The notes: a model not told the origin generated them from the sequence alone. 64,000 nucleotides of DNA from Parcubacteria bacterium C7867-004 (GCA_001189075.1 LFCN01000006.1:186001-250000); one strand, 5' to 3'. Counted from the stretch's first letter, positions 43,715 through 51,027 are shown. Translations and numbers: made by a program.

Positions 43715-44032
43715 ATGTATAACCCTGACGAAGGATCGGTGGAGGACTATCGTAAGAAAAGAGTCAAAGAATATTCAGAAGCCTTTGATAAGGTCAGCAT
43801 GGTTCTGTTCGAACACGATCCAATTGGCTTAAATTTTGATGACAATGTTGATGAATATGAACTAGAAGCGGGAATGGTAATGAATCGATTCCCAAAGGCT
43901 AATAATATAGACGAACTAGCGACAATCATTTTTGAGGTTTTTGTAGAATGCTTTGACAAGGAATTGGCTACTAGAAAGCGTGAGGTATATCAGCAAATAG
44001 CGAAGGAGGTCTGGGAAATTATAAAGACATAG
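43715..44032 (+). CDS. DUF1871-like small protein
   Basis: The 105-residue acidic, helical protein contains LFEHDPIGLNFDDNVDEYELEAGMVMNRF and later ELATIIFEVFVECF. The DPIGL...DEYE pattern and closing hydrophobic helix match my knowledge of DUF1871, a family of short proteins, some found in immunity-type gene clusters. It is related to the product of the gene at 45289. The start is the ATG 6 bases after CATAAT. AT-rich like the whole array; its stop is 4 bases before the next gene. Confidence 0.6.
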   Translation: MYNPDEGSVEDYRKKRVKEYSEAFDKVSMVLFEHDPIGLNFDDNVDEYELEAGMVMNRFPKANNIDELATIIFEVFVECFDKELATRKREVYQQIAKEVWEIIKT

Positions 44033-44036
44033 CGAT

Positions 44037-44540
44037 ATGAAAAGGAAGAATCAAATTTTGCTCGCTGGATCTATCTTGCTACTTAGTCTAATTGCCTGCG
44101 GAGGCTTTTGGTACATGCAGAATATGTGTTTGGTTGACTGCGACAGCGAATCATCTACAGTCTCCGAAACCGACAAGGATCTACTTCTAAAGGCGATTCG
44201 TGATTCATACGTACTACATGTTCGAACTGCGATAGACAACTACAAAGATGGAAATGAAGAAGGGTATTCTGATGTGGATTTTTCACCCTACACTGATTAC
44301 CTCAAGAGTAAGTTTGTTCTGATGGAAATCGATAATAATGCCATCGGAGGCGGTAAGACAATGCTCATAGCATTTACGGATAAACCAGATGTTTTCTTCT
44401 ATGTGTGGGTCTATGATGAAGGTGATGGGTCTTTGGATCTGCGTACTTTCAAGCCATATGAAGAAATATCAGTTGATCAAGCAAGGCAGATATACCAGTC
44501 GTCAGAACCAATGATCACAGAGCTAGGTCTGGCAATTTAG
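44037..44540 (+). CDS. Putative lipoprotein or membrane-anchored protein
   Basis: The 167 residues begin with a basic N terminus and a hydrophobic segment ending in LSLIAC, which fits a lipobox with Cys at about residue 21, although an uncleaved anchor is also possible. The exported part is acidic (YTDYLKSKFVLMEIDNNAIGGGKTMLIAFTDKPDVFFYVWVYDEGDGSLDLRTF in segments) and of mixed alpha/beta type. It is co-transcribed with the DUF1871-like gene 4 bases upstream. No family is recognised. Confidence 0.6.
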   Translation: MKRKNQILLAGSILLLSLIACGGFWYMQNMCLVDCDSESSTVSETDKDLLLKAIRDSYVLHVRTAIDNYKDGNEEGYSDVDFSPYTDYLKSKFVLMEIDNNAIGGGKTMLIAFTDKPDVFFYVWVYDEGDGSLDLRTFKPYEEISVDQARQIYQSSEPMITELGLAI

Positions 44541-44544
44541 AAAA

Positions 44545-44592
44545 GTTCCCACGCCGTACCAGACACGCAGCCCGACATTTTTGTGGCATAAT
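44545..44592 (+). repeat. Array element copy 2
   Basis: The copy reads GTACCAGACACGCAGCCCGAC, in pieces CCAGACACGCAGC then ATTTTTGTGGCATAAT. It begins a few bases after the preceding stop codon and ends 6 bases before the GTG start at 44599. Confidence 0.65.
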
Positions 44593-44598
44593 CTCATT

Positions 44599-44994
44599 GT
44601 GAGTTACTCATACGATAAAGAATTCAAAAGACGCCTATGGGTGGGAGGCTCGATAGCTATTCTAGGAATGATAGGTTTCTTTACGTTGATGTCTGTCTTA
44701 AATTTATTTGGTTCAAAAATTGAGTACACAGTGCCATATCTTTTGAGATCTCTAGTAGCTTTCTTACCGCTGGTAATAGGTTTAGCCGGGGCGGGATATA
44801 TTTATGGAGGGTTGAGGGCTGCATATTGGTGGTTTGCAAATTGGAGCATGCTTTTATTAACTGCCAATTTAATCGGCTATCTCGCTAAGGACGTCCCTCA
44901 AGATATACGCAATACATTTCCACTAATTTTCTTCGTAGCACTAATTATCGGGATCCGCCTTTGGAATAAATGGGTGGAAAGTAAGAGCCGCTAG
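44599..44994 (+). CDS. Four-helix membrane protein
   Basis: The 131 residues contain four hydrophobic segments (VGGSIAILGMIGFFTLMSVL, LLRSLVAFLPLVIGLAGAGY, WWFANWSMLLLTANLIGYL, FPLIFFVALIIGIRLW) with a short charged N terminus and basic C terminus. No family is recognised. It starts with GTG, set by CATAAT at 44587-44592, exactly 6 bases upstream. It is the only gene of its array unit. Confidence 0.55.
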   Translation: MSYSYDKEFKRRLWVGGSIAILGMIGFFTLMSVLNLFGSKIEYTVPYLLRSLVAFLPLVIGLAGAGYIYGGLRAAYWWFANWSMLLLTANLIGYLAKDVPQDIRNTFPLIFFVALIIGIRLWNKWVESKSR

Positions 44995-45004
44995 GGTTTA
45001 GATT

Positions 45005-45053
45005 TGTTCGAATATCGTCCCAGACGGCCAGCTCGCTATTTTCGTGTCATAAT
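45005..45053 (+). repeat. Array element copy 3
   Basis: This is one of the best preserved copies: TTGTTCGAATATC, GTCCCAGACGGCCAGCTCG, CTATTTTCGTGTCATAAT. It follows the preceding stop by about 10 bases and its -10 ends 7 bases before the ATG at 45061. Confidence 0.7.
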
Positions 45054-45060
45054 CAGGTTT

Positions 45061-45237
45061 ATGAACGACGAACAAAAAATGGATGATGAGAAGGGGAACT
45101 GTAAGCGTTGCGGACATCCCTTTGACCCACACCAAATATTTGCTGACCCAAATGATCTGGGTAAGGGCGGTGTGATGAAGTGTCCGGTTGAGGGCTGTGA
45201 GTGTGTCAGCGACATTAGTTTGCCTCATAAAAGTTAG
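45061..45237 (+). CDS. Small zinc-ribbon protein
   Basis: The 58 residues carry two Cys pairs, CKRCGHPFDPH and MKCPVEGCEC, spaced like a zinc ribbon, with an acidic N terminus. There is no membrane segment. Such mini-proteins may bind nucleic acid or protein partners; the function is unknown. It is the only gene between array element copies 3 and 4. Confidence 0.55.
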   Translation: MNDEQKMDDEKGNCKRCGHPFDPHQIFADPNDLGKGGVMKCPVEGCECVSDISLPHKS

Positions 45238-45238
45238 A

Positions 45239-45280
45239 ATAGCGTCCCAGACAGCCAGATCGTTATTTTCGTGTCATGAT
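45239..45280 (+). repeat. Array element copy 4
   Basis: GCGTCCCAGACAGCCAGATCG followed by TTATTTTCGTGTCATGAT is almost identical to copy 3. The -10 form here is CATGAT, 8 bases before the ATG at 45289. Confidence 0.7.
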
Positions 45281-45288
45281 TCTTCCAC

Positions 45289-45528
45289 ATGCAGAATGAT
45301 ACGCAGCTAAAGTTTAAAGAGATTCAAAAGATTCTTTCTGAAGAGTGGGATGCAGTTCCTGACGCACCTACTGATGAATACGATAGCCACATACATCGAA
45401 TCATCTCAATGTATGCCGATGGAAACCTCGACACGACAAGGCTCACATCTTATCTGGATTCTTTATTCGGTATTCAGGAAAATACCAAGGAGATTTCAGA
45501 GAAGCTGTTAAGTATTCTCTCTGTTTAA
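45289..45528 (+). CDS. DUF1871-like small protein, second copy
   Basis: The 79 residues include ILSEEWDAVPDAPTDEYDSHIHRIISMYADG followed by an amphipathic helix. The WDxxPxxPxDEYD pattern matches the DUF1871-like product at 43715 and the family in general, but the two array members are only distantly alike. It is followed after 6 bases by a membrane protein gene in the same unit, the same pairing as in the first unit (DUF1871-like, then membrane or lipoprotein). Confidence 0.6.
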   Translation: MQNDTQLKFKEIQKILSEEWDAVPDAPTDEYDSHIHRIISMYADGNLDTTRLTSYLDSLFGIQENTKEISEKLLSILSV

Positions 45529-45534
45529 ACTTAT

Positions 45535-46032
45535 ATGGAGTTATTCCTACCGACGCTAGCAAATAATAGGACTTGGCGCAGATACTCCAAGACCATCGTC
45601 ATAACAGGGGTAGTATTCTGGATCCTACGTATCACCCTTCAGTTTGGTTTTACAAATCCTCTTGCGGATGCGGTACTTGGCTTTTTTGCGCTGCTACTCA
45701 TTCCCGCCATCTTTATAGTATTTCCGTACCGAGCTTTACATATTGTATTTAGAATATTAATTGCGCTTTTTCTTTTCGCGTTAACGCTCATTTCGCTTTT
45801 GTTCTTACTCTTTCAGTCCTGGACCCTGAGAGATACTTTTAATCGGGGAGAGAATCCCTGGCAGCAGACACAGGATGTTTATGACGAAAATCCCTTTCTA
45901 AGAGAAGTTGTTTATGTTGGAGATTGTGGCGCAACCTGCGCATCTAATACGTATGGCGTAAAGGAATTGATGCTCATTCCGTACGTCTTGAAATTCAGAA
46001 TTCCTGGAACCTTTGTTGACCTCCCGCACTAA
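45535..46032 (+). CDS. Membrane protein with exported Cys-containing tail
   Basis: The 165 residues contain three hydrophobic segments within 20-100 and a C-terminal soluble part with VVYVGDCGATCAS, a possible CxxxC disulfide. No family is recognised. It is co-transcribed with the DUF1871-like gene. Confidence 0.55.
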   Translation: MELFLPTLANNRTWRRYSKTIVITGVVFWILRITLQFGFTNPLADAVLGFFALLLIPAIFIVFPYRALHIVFRILIALFLFALTLISLLFLLFQSWTLRDTFNRGENPWQQTQDVYDENPFLREVVYVGDCGATCASNTYGVKELMLIPYVLKFRIPGTFVDLPH

Positions 46033-46048
46033 GATTTGAGATAAGCGG

Positions 46049-46087
46049 TTCTACTAATATCCCCAGACACCCAGCTCGAGATATAAT
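46049..46087 (+). repeat. Array element copy 5
   Basis: TTCTACTAATATC, CCCAGACACCCAGCTCGAG, then a consensus TATAAT ending 6 bases before the ATG at 46094. The ATTTTCGTG segment is shortened. Confidence 0.65.
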
Positions 46088-46093
46088 TAAGAG

Positions 46094-46288
46094 ATGAAAG
46101 GTAGCTCCTTAATATTGCTGGGCTTGCTGCTGCTAGTTCCTATTTTCTTTAATCTATCAGGAAGATTTGAGAGCTCTTGGGACTGGTCGAATTTCGATTC
46201 GATCGGATACAACCTATCAACTTTAATAGGCATATTTGGTGGAGGGTTATTAATTTGTTACGGATTCAAGGAGCGAAAGATAAAATAA
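46094..46288 (+). CDS. Small two-helix membrane protein
   Basis: The 64 residues consist of two hydrophobic helices (LILLGLLLLVPIFFNL and LSTLIGIFGGGLLICYGF) with a Trp/Ser/Asp-rich loop and a basic tail. No family is recognised. It is the single gene of its array unit. Confidence 0.55.
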   Translation: MKGSSLILLGLLLLVPIFFNLSGRFESSWDWSNFDSIGYNLSTLIGIFGGGLLICYGFKERKIK

Positions 46289-46290
46289 AG

Positions 46291-46336
46291 GTTCGAAAGT
46301 CGTACTAAACTCCCAGCTTGTACGGTGTGCCATAAT
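46291..46336 (+). repeat. Array element copy 6
   Basis: A degenerate copy with GTTCGAAAGTCGTACTAA, CTCCCAGCTTG and GTGTGCCATAAT. The CATAAT ends 6 bases before the ATG at 46343. Confidence 0.55.
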
Positions 46337-46342
46337 TTCTAA

Positions 46343-46681
46343 ATGACTGACCAGAAACTGGATGGTAAGTGGTCGCGAGCTGAGCAAGATGAAAGGCATC
46401 GGCTGATCGAGGTCTTTTATTTGTGTATTGCTTTCATTGTCGCGCAAGCAGTCACATATCTTGTGACAGGCCATTTACTCATCTGCGGCTCATATGAGTC
46501 TTGCAACGAAAGCAGCGCAAAAGACTTCATCCTAATAGGGGAAATATTATTGATAATCATAGCTTTCTTAAGCCCTAGAGTATGGCGTTTTGTCCGGTGG
46601 TATCCGCGTACATGGGGATCATGGACAGCAATAGCGCTTTTCTTTGTGGGTGTCGCATTTCTTACACTTTCTTTTTTATAA
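46343..46681 (+). CDS. Three-helix membrane protein
   Basis: The 112 residues have an acidic/basic N-terminal stretch (about 30 residues) and three hydrophobic segments, with a Cys pair (LLICGSYESCNES) in the first outside loop and RFVRWYPRTWG before the last helix. No family is recognised. Confidence 0.55.
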   Translation: MTDQKLDGKWSRAEQDERHRLIEVFYLCIAFIVAQAVTYLVTGHLLICGSYESCNESSAKDFILIGEILLIIIAFLSPRVWRFVRWYPRTWGSWTAIALFFVGVAFLTLSFL

Positions 46682-46717
46682 TAGTACCTGACATCCGCCA
46701 GTGGCTCGTGTCATAAT
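46682..46717 (+). repeat. Array element copy 7
   Basis: Directly after the stop codon: ACCTGACATCCGCCAGTGGCT then CGTGTCATAAT, ending 6 bases before the GTG start at 46724. The ATTTT block is missing. Confidence 0.6.
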
Positions 46718-46723
46718 TTCTTT

Positions 46724-47296
46724 GTGGAACCACAAACAAAAATTACGGTTGAATCGAACTGGTATGGTGTCTTTATTGTTTTACTATTCCCCATTGTAGG
46801 AATTTTCGCCTGGGGTACCCATGAGACGACACTAATAGATATCATTATTATATTAGGTATATACGCTCTACTTTTTTTAGTAACTTTAGCCTCAAAAGTA
46901 TTTACGTATATTGAAATTTATCCAAACCACACTATTACAAATCGTCGCGAGTTTAAAATAAAGTCCTTTGATGTTTTAGATGTGGTGTATGTGGGGAGGA
47001 TTTTTTTGAGTAGGGCAATGTTCGTTTTCATCTTCTTTAAAGGCAAGAACGGATTGATAGATTACACAGCTATCTGTGAAGGAAGCTATACCAACAAAGC
47101 TTTACTCTCTGTTTTTACTGAATTAAGAAAGTTTAATAAAGATTTAGAAATAAATGAGGAATACGAACTTTTTTTGAAGGATAGTTATCTCGATAGAGGC
47201 ATAAAGAATTTAGACATATATAGAGAAGTAAAAAAGAAGCTTGAGAAAGAGGGCTATGGCCTTGTTCATTCAAACCTGATGAGTGAGCTATTTTAA
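46724..47296 (+). CDS. Two-helix membrane protein with PH-like domain
   Basis: The 190 residues have two hydrophobic helices at about 15-65 followed by a beta-rich domain (YIEIYPNHTITNRREFKIKSFDVLDVVYVGRIF) of the bacterial PH-like type, then a helical tail (REVKKKLEKEGYGLV). It shares this layout with the genes at 47352-47809 and 49686, so the array holds three such proteins. The start is GTG, fixed by CATAAT 6 bases upstream. Confidence 0.6.
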   Translation: MEPQTKITVESNWYGVFIVLLFPIVGIFAWGTHETTLIDIIIILGIYALLFLVTLASKVFTYIEIYPNHTITNRREFKIKSFDVLDVVYVGRIFLSRAMFVFIFFKGKNGLIDYTAICEGSYTNKALLSVFTELRKFNKDLEINEEYELFLKDSYLDRGIKNLDIYREVKKKLEKEGYGLVHSNLMSELF

Positions 47297-47351
47297 AGAA
47301 TACGTTGTTAAATAGGTCCAAAATCATTTTCGGAAGTAAGAAGTATTTGAA

Positions 47352-47809
47352 TTAATATTTATACAAAACTTCCAGTTCCTTTGTTTGAATCATTTCTTCT
47401 ACGGCTGAATGAAGTTCAATATTTGGATTCAACTGCTTAAGATCTATAACCAATTCAGCTATTCCTTTAGCGCTATAGTCGGCAACATTAAATTCAAGCT
47501 TGGTATAGCTTATTGGATGGTCTCCCTCAATACATAAAACAGGCTGAAAACCGTATAGCACTAAGTATATTTTTCTAATCTTTTGAATATCTAGCTCAAT
47601 GGTTAGAAAGTAAAATGTAGTTTTGTAAAATGTCCCATCTTTAATAGTGACCCACTCATGTTTCCAATCGAGAAGGAAGATAACCGCCATAAAAAGCGCG
47701 AGATAAAGGAATTCGAGATCATGACGAAGAACATAAGTAAGGCGGTAAAAAACGATATCGTGAGCCCTATATAAAGGGTTCGTGGCCGGTATGAATACCT
47801 TTTGAGCAT
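47352..47809 (-). pseudogene. Frameshifted PH-like membrane protein gene
   Basis: Two overlapping minus-strand frames make one logical protein. The first (from 47809) gives MLKRYSYRPRTLYIGLTIS and a helix up to ISNSFISR. The second (to 47352) continues with FMAVIFLLDWKHEWVTIKDG and a PH-like beta domain. The break is at a run of five T on the minus strand near 47694. One more T would restore a continuous 2-helix plus PH protein like those at 46724 and 49686. It could be a true mutation, a sequencing error in a homopolymer, or slippage. TAAAAT ends 6 bases before its ATG. It is the only minus-strand gene of the array. Confidence 0.6.
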
Positions 47810-47830
47810 GGGTAGATTTTATCAGACACT

Positions 47831-47855
47831 ACCAGATGCGATGACGTGCTACTGT
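47831..47855 (+). repeat. Array element copy 8 (degenerate)
   Basis: CAGACACTACCAGATG and ACGTGCTACTGT retain parts of the element. It lies in the divergent region between the frameshifted gene and the 47862 gene; TACTGT ends 6 bases before that ATG. Confidence 0.4.
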
Positions 47856-47861
47856 TGAGCC

Positions 47862-48689
47862 ATGAAAAACGTGTCGGCAAGAATGCGTGCGAATAAAGGC
47901 AAATTCGTCGTACTCGGGCTGTATATAGTACTGGTCTTTCTCAGTCCACTTTACCTACTTACTCCATTTGCCCAGGATCAGCTTAGGCAATTAACAAATT
48001 CAATCGTTTCTAATGAGGCGGACCAGTTTTTTAGAGAGCATATTTCCGCTCTTCGGGATAATGACATAGACCGAGCCTATTCGATGCTTTCGCCTGAAGC
48101 TCAGGCAGTAACAGCTACAACGTCACTTCAAGAACTGACAACTTACTTTGCTAGTACAACAGATTCAATAGAATTCGTGGGAGGGAAATTTAATAGCGTC
48201 ACAACCTCAGATGGAAAGGTAACTGAATATGAAGTTCACTACCAGATTCCAAATAATGATCCAGTAGATAAGTTTGTAGTTGTTTATATTAATGCTGAAG
48301 ATGTTGGTGGAGGACTAAAAGTCCATACGGTTCAGGCAAACAAGATTGCACAATCAGTACAGGAGCAAGGAGACTTCAGTCTTGAGTCGCAGTGGTTCCC
48401 CTTGCTCCTATCGCTGCTGATCCCACTGTTTATTGTATATACCGCCTATAGGTACCTTACTAAAGCCACTAATCCCAAGTGGATCCTGTTTCTGATTATT
48501 TTATTGCTCTCCCTCTCGATTACTATTACCGGAGAGAAGATCGGTGCAAATTTTGGTTTAGTTGGATTCATGAATAAAAGTGGAATGTGGGGTCCGTGGA
48601 TATTCAGTCTTCCAATACCTCTGGGAGCAATTTATTACTATTTTGTTTTCAAAAAGAAAGAAGGTTTTGTTCCTGAGGAAAAGGTCTAA
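47862..48689 (+). CDS. Membrane protein with N-terminal exported domain and three C-terminal helices
   Basis: The 275 residues comprise an N-terminal helix (about 15-35), an exported domain (about 40-170) with helical start ADQFFREHISALRDNDIDRAYSMLSPEAQ and then beta strands, like small NTF2-type folds, and three hydrophobic segments (180-265) with a Lys-rich tail. No family is certain. It is co-transcribed with the next gene, 12 bases downstream. Confidence 0.55.
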   Translation: MKNVSARMRANKGKFVVLGLYIVLVFLSPLYLLTPFAQDQLRQLTNSIVSNEADQFFREHISALRDNDIDRAYSMLSPEAQAVTATTSLQELTTYFASTTDSIEFVGGKFNSVTTSDGKVTEYEVHYQIPNNDPVDKFVVVYINAEDVGGGLKVHTVQANKIAQSVQEQGDFSLESQWFPLLLSLLIPLFIVYTAYRYLTKATNPKWILFLIILLLSLSITITGEKIGANFGLVGFMNKSGMWGPWIFSLPIPLGAIYYYFVFKKKEGFVPEEKV

Positions 48690-48701
48690 CAGTGTTCCAG
48701 T

Positions 48702-49016
48702 ATGAGTACAGTTTCTATAGCTGAAATAGAGGAAGGGAAACTATTTATTAAAGGCATCCCAGCCACAGAGAATGACGTGAAAGAAGGAAGAGCTGTTTTC
48801 TTCGTTGATCCAGGCGGTAATCCTATAGATATGGATATACCGCAATATGCCTGGCATATAGATAACGAAACCAAACAGAGTACACTCTGGATAATTGTTC
48901 AAGCTGAAGAGCAAGGGGGAGTTAGGGTGTTTGGGGCTGTGGACCCGGAAACTGGTGGGAATTTCGCAGGCCTAGATAACGAATTCCTTCTAATCGGAAG
49001 GAAGTTGCCTGGATGA
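48702..49016 (+). CDS. Small soluble hypothetical protein
   Basis: The 104 residues are acidic and beta-rich (EEGKLFIKGIPATEND, AVFFVDPGGNPIDMDIP, TLWIIVQAEEQGGVRVFG). There is no signal or membrane helix. No family is recognised. Second gene of its unit; array element copy 9 begins just after its stop. Confidence 0.5.
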   Translation: MSTVSIAEIEEGKLFIKGIPATENDVKEGRAVFFVDPGGNPIDMDIPQYAWHIDNETKQSTLWIIVQAEEQGGVRVFGAVDPETGGNFAGLDNEFLLIGRKLPG

Positions 49017-49020
49017 AGCT

Positions 49021-49065
49021 TTAGTAACGTCCCAGCCGGCCAGCCCATCATACCTATGCTCTAAT
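49021..49065 (+). repeat. Array element copy 9
   Basis: TTAGTAACGTCCCAGCCGGC, then CAGCCCATCATACCTATGC and TCTAAT ending 6 bases before the ATG at 49072. The 5' half is well kept, the 3' half has changed. Confidence 0.6.
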
Positions 49066-49071
49066 GCATGT

Positions 49072-49341
49072 ATGGAAATAGATTGGATGCGAGCATTCGT
49101 TGGGATTTTTGGAACACTACTGATTCTTAATTCAGTACTAATAGTTCTCTCCCGGAAGTACTCCTGCTTCTTCATGAAAGCATTCTTTATTGAGCCTGCT
49201 ACGAAGAAGGACAGAGAGAATCTCAATAATTTCCTGAGAAAAGAAGAAAACTTACAGCGCTATTTATTAAGCGCAGTGATGATTCTTATGGGATTCATTG
49301 GCGTTGCATGGATGCTGGGTATTAATCTGACATACTTTTGA
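49072..49341 (+). CDS. Small two-helix membrane protein
   Basis: The 89 residues have a hydrophobic segment at the start (AFVGIFGTLLILNSVLIVL), a basic/acidic middle (EPATKKDRENLNNFLRKEENLQRY) and a C-terminal helix (LLSAVMILMGFIGVAWMLGI). No family is recognised. Confidence 0.55.
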   Translation: MEIDWMRAFVGIFGTLLILNSVLIVLSRKYSCFFMKAFFIEPATKKDRENLNNFLRKEENLQRYLLSAVMILMGFIGVAWMLGINLTYF

Positions 49342-49374
49342 TCCCTTCAAGTTTCTTGGTTATACATATTAAGT

Positions 49375-49680
49375 ATGGATAAATGGAAAATTCCTGCAGA
49401 TTCTAATTTAATCGAAGTTGATAACGGTACATCGGTTCAATTAGTAAACGAAGATGGAAGTCGGGTAGTTTATATATCAATCCTCAAAGCGGAGGATGAA
49501 AACCATAACCCTGTTAACCTTCCTACTGACGAGGAAGAGATTGAGGTTATTGAAGTGGGTGAGTCGTTTCATTTACGTGGAAAGAAGATAAAGGGAAACG
49601 AAGCACTCATAATTGTTATAACTTTCATTAATCAAAATGATGAGCACTGGGCAAGGGATTTCTTCTCTAATATTAGATAA
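49375..49680 (+). CDS. Small acidic hypothetical protein
   Basis: The 101 residues form a soluble, beta-rich acidic protein (VDNGTSVQLVNEDGSRVVYISILKA; DEEEIEVIEVGESFHLRG). No family is recognised, but it resembles the 48702 product in size, acidity and position after a membrane protein gene. TATACA/CATATT hexamers lie 4-8 bases before the ATG. Confidence 0.5.
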   Translation: MDKWKIPADSNLIEVDNGTSVQLVNEDGSRVVYISILKAEDENHNPVNLPTDEEEIEVIEVGESFHLRGKKIKGNEALIIVITFINQNDEHWARDFFSNIR

Positions 49681-49685
49681 ATCTT

Positions 49686-50252
49686 ATGGACGAATACTCT
49701 ATGAACTTTGTAAGAACAATTTTAATCGTTGTTCTTATCTCGCTTTTCTTCAGCTTCCTAAACAAAAAATCTCAAAGTAAGCCTGAAGTATTAAACGGAG
49801 AAGTTACACTCCGGTACAGTGCCTTGTTTGAGATTTTGGGATGGATGGTTCTTGTTCCTATACTTATAATCAGTATAGGAGGATTTGTTTCCAGCACCAC
49901 AGTAATTGCGAAGCTTGGCTTCATCGTATTTTTTCTAATATTTGCATCTATGGGTGCGTATCTGATACTGATACGTCGAAATTCTTATACAAAAATAACT
50001 GATCAAGGTATCAGTAACTCGGGAATCTTTTGCAGGATTAAAGAAATTGAGTGGTCTAATATTAAAGAAGTTTCTTTCAGTCCGGCGTCAAAAGCTCTTA
50101 CTATTTCAGATGGAAAGAACAAGATTAGTTTGAGTACACTTATGACCGGTTTCACTACACTAGTAGATACCCTTCAACAGAAGGTAGATCCTGCAATTGT
50201 AGGATCGTTGGTTAAAGATATTGATAAGTTTAAGCAGGCAAGGGGTTTCTAG
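49686..50252 (+). CDS. Membrane protein with PH-like domain
   Basis: The 188 residues have an N-terminal helix, two further hydrophobic segments at about 40-100 and a PH-like beta domain (YTKITDQGISNSGIFCRIKEIEWSNIKEVSFS). This is the YcxB/bPH-type pattern of two helices followed by a PH fold and is the third such protein in the array. It starts 5 bases after the acidic protein gene and is the last gene of the array. Confidence 0.6.
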   Translation: MDEYSMNFVRTILIVVLISLFFSFLNKKSQSKPEVLNGEVTLRYSALFEILGWMVLVPILIISIGGFVSSTTVIAKLGFIVFFLIFASMGAYLILIRRNSYTKITDQGISNSGIFCRIKEIEWSNIKEVSFSPASKALTISDGKNKISLSTLMTGFTTLVDTLQQKVDPAIVGSLVKDIDKFKQARGF

Positions 50253-50272
50253 CTCAGAATCTCGACAGTTAA

Positions 50273-50320
50273 ATTTGTTCTAATAACGTCCCAGACACCC
50301 AGCACTGCTGATGAAATATC
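50273..50320 (+). repeat. Array element copy 10 (closing copy, no adjacent small gene)
   Basis: AAATTTGTTCTAATAACGTC and CCAGACACCCAGC are the best version of the 5' half; the promoter half is lost. It follows the last array gene, and the next gene is a chromosomal-type sigma factor. This shows that the 5' half belongs to the end of a unit rather than to the promoter. Confidence 0.65.
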
Positions 50321-50447
50321 CCTACTCGAGTCCGTGTACTAGTAGTGTGAGGAAATGCGCATCTCAAGTTATCAAAGCCTAACTATCATGCTATGAGCGA
50401 TATTGGATCCATTCTCCTGCGGGGGAGTGGATCTGCGCGATGCAAGG

Positions 50448-50453
50448 TACACT
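50448..50453 (+). promoter_or_regulatory. -10 box of the sigma factor gene
   Basis: TACACT ends 7 bases before the ATG at 50461 and favours that start over the ATG at 50440. Confidence 0.5.
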
Positions 50454-50460
50454 TACCATC

Positions 50461-51027
50461 ATGGACGATCCGGACCTCAAGGATGAAAGGCTCGCAGCGC
50501 AAGTACAAGGCGGCGATAGCGAAGCGTTCGGAACGCTCATGGCTCGCTATCAGCCGAAGCTGGCGAGATACGGCTCGCGATTCCTTGCGAGGAGCGATGA
50601 CGTAGAAGATATCGTCCAGGATATATTCGTGAATGTGTATAGGAACATCAAAGGATTCGATTCTTCTCAGCGATTCTCGCCATGGATCTATCGCATCGCA
50701 CACAATGCATTCGTGAATGAACTCCGTCGTAAGAGCCGTACGCCGATCCGGATCCCGGACTTTGATCTCCTGGCTCTCCATACGCCTTCCGGAGAGCGCG
50801 CGGACGACCTTAGCGAGCACGAGAGTCTTGCGCGGCTCGTGGAGTCGGGCCTCGCAGGTATTGATCCGAAATACCGAGAAGTGCTGATACTCTATTTCAT
50901 GGAGGAGCTCAGCTACAGGGAGATAGCAGATGTGCTCCGGATCCCGGTAGCAACTGTGGGCGTGCGGCTGCTGAGGGCAAAGAATGCGTTGAAGAAAGAG
51001 TACGCGAACCGAAATATATCTTTATGA
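50461..51027 (+). CDS. ECF-type RNA polymerase sigma factor
   Basis: The 188 residues contain sigma region 2 (FGTLMARYQPKLARYGSRFL, DVEDIVQDIFVNVYRNIKGF, FSPWIYRIAHNAFVNELRRK) and region 4 (IDPKYREVLILYFMEELSYREIADVLRIPVATVGVRLLRAKNAL, in part). Length and layout are typical of ECF sigma factors. Its stop overlaps the following membrane gene by 4 bases (ATGA), the usual place for an anti-sigma partner. It heads a redox gene set, so a response to oxidative or envelope stress is a reasonable inference. Confidence 0.92.
   Translation: MDDPDLKDERLAAQVQGGDSEAFGTLMARYQPKLARYGSRFLARSDDVEDIVQDIFVNVYRNIKGFDSSQRFSPWIYRIAHNAFVNELRRKSRTPIRIPDFDLLALHTPSGERADDLSEHESLARLVESGLAGIDPKYREVLILYFMEELSYREIADVLRIPVATVGVRLLRAKNALKKEYANRNISL

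Noticed and set aside
43685..50320. CRISPR array
   Set aside because: The recurring element is degenerate and spaced by complete genes of variable length, not by uniform 30-40 base spacers, and no cas gene is present.
43685..50320. A classical integron with attC sites
   Set aside because: I could not find the paired core sites (RYYYAAC and GTTRRRY) or a tyrosine integrase in the window. The resemblance is in layout only.
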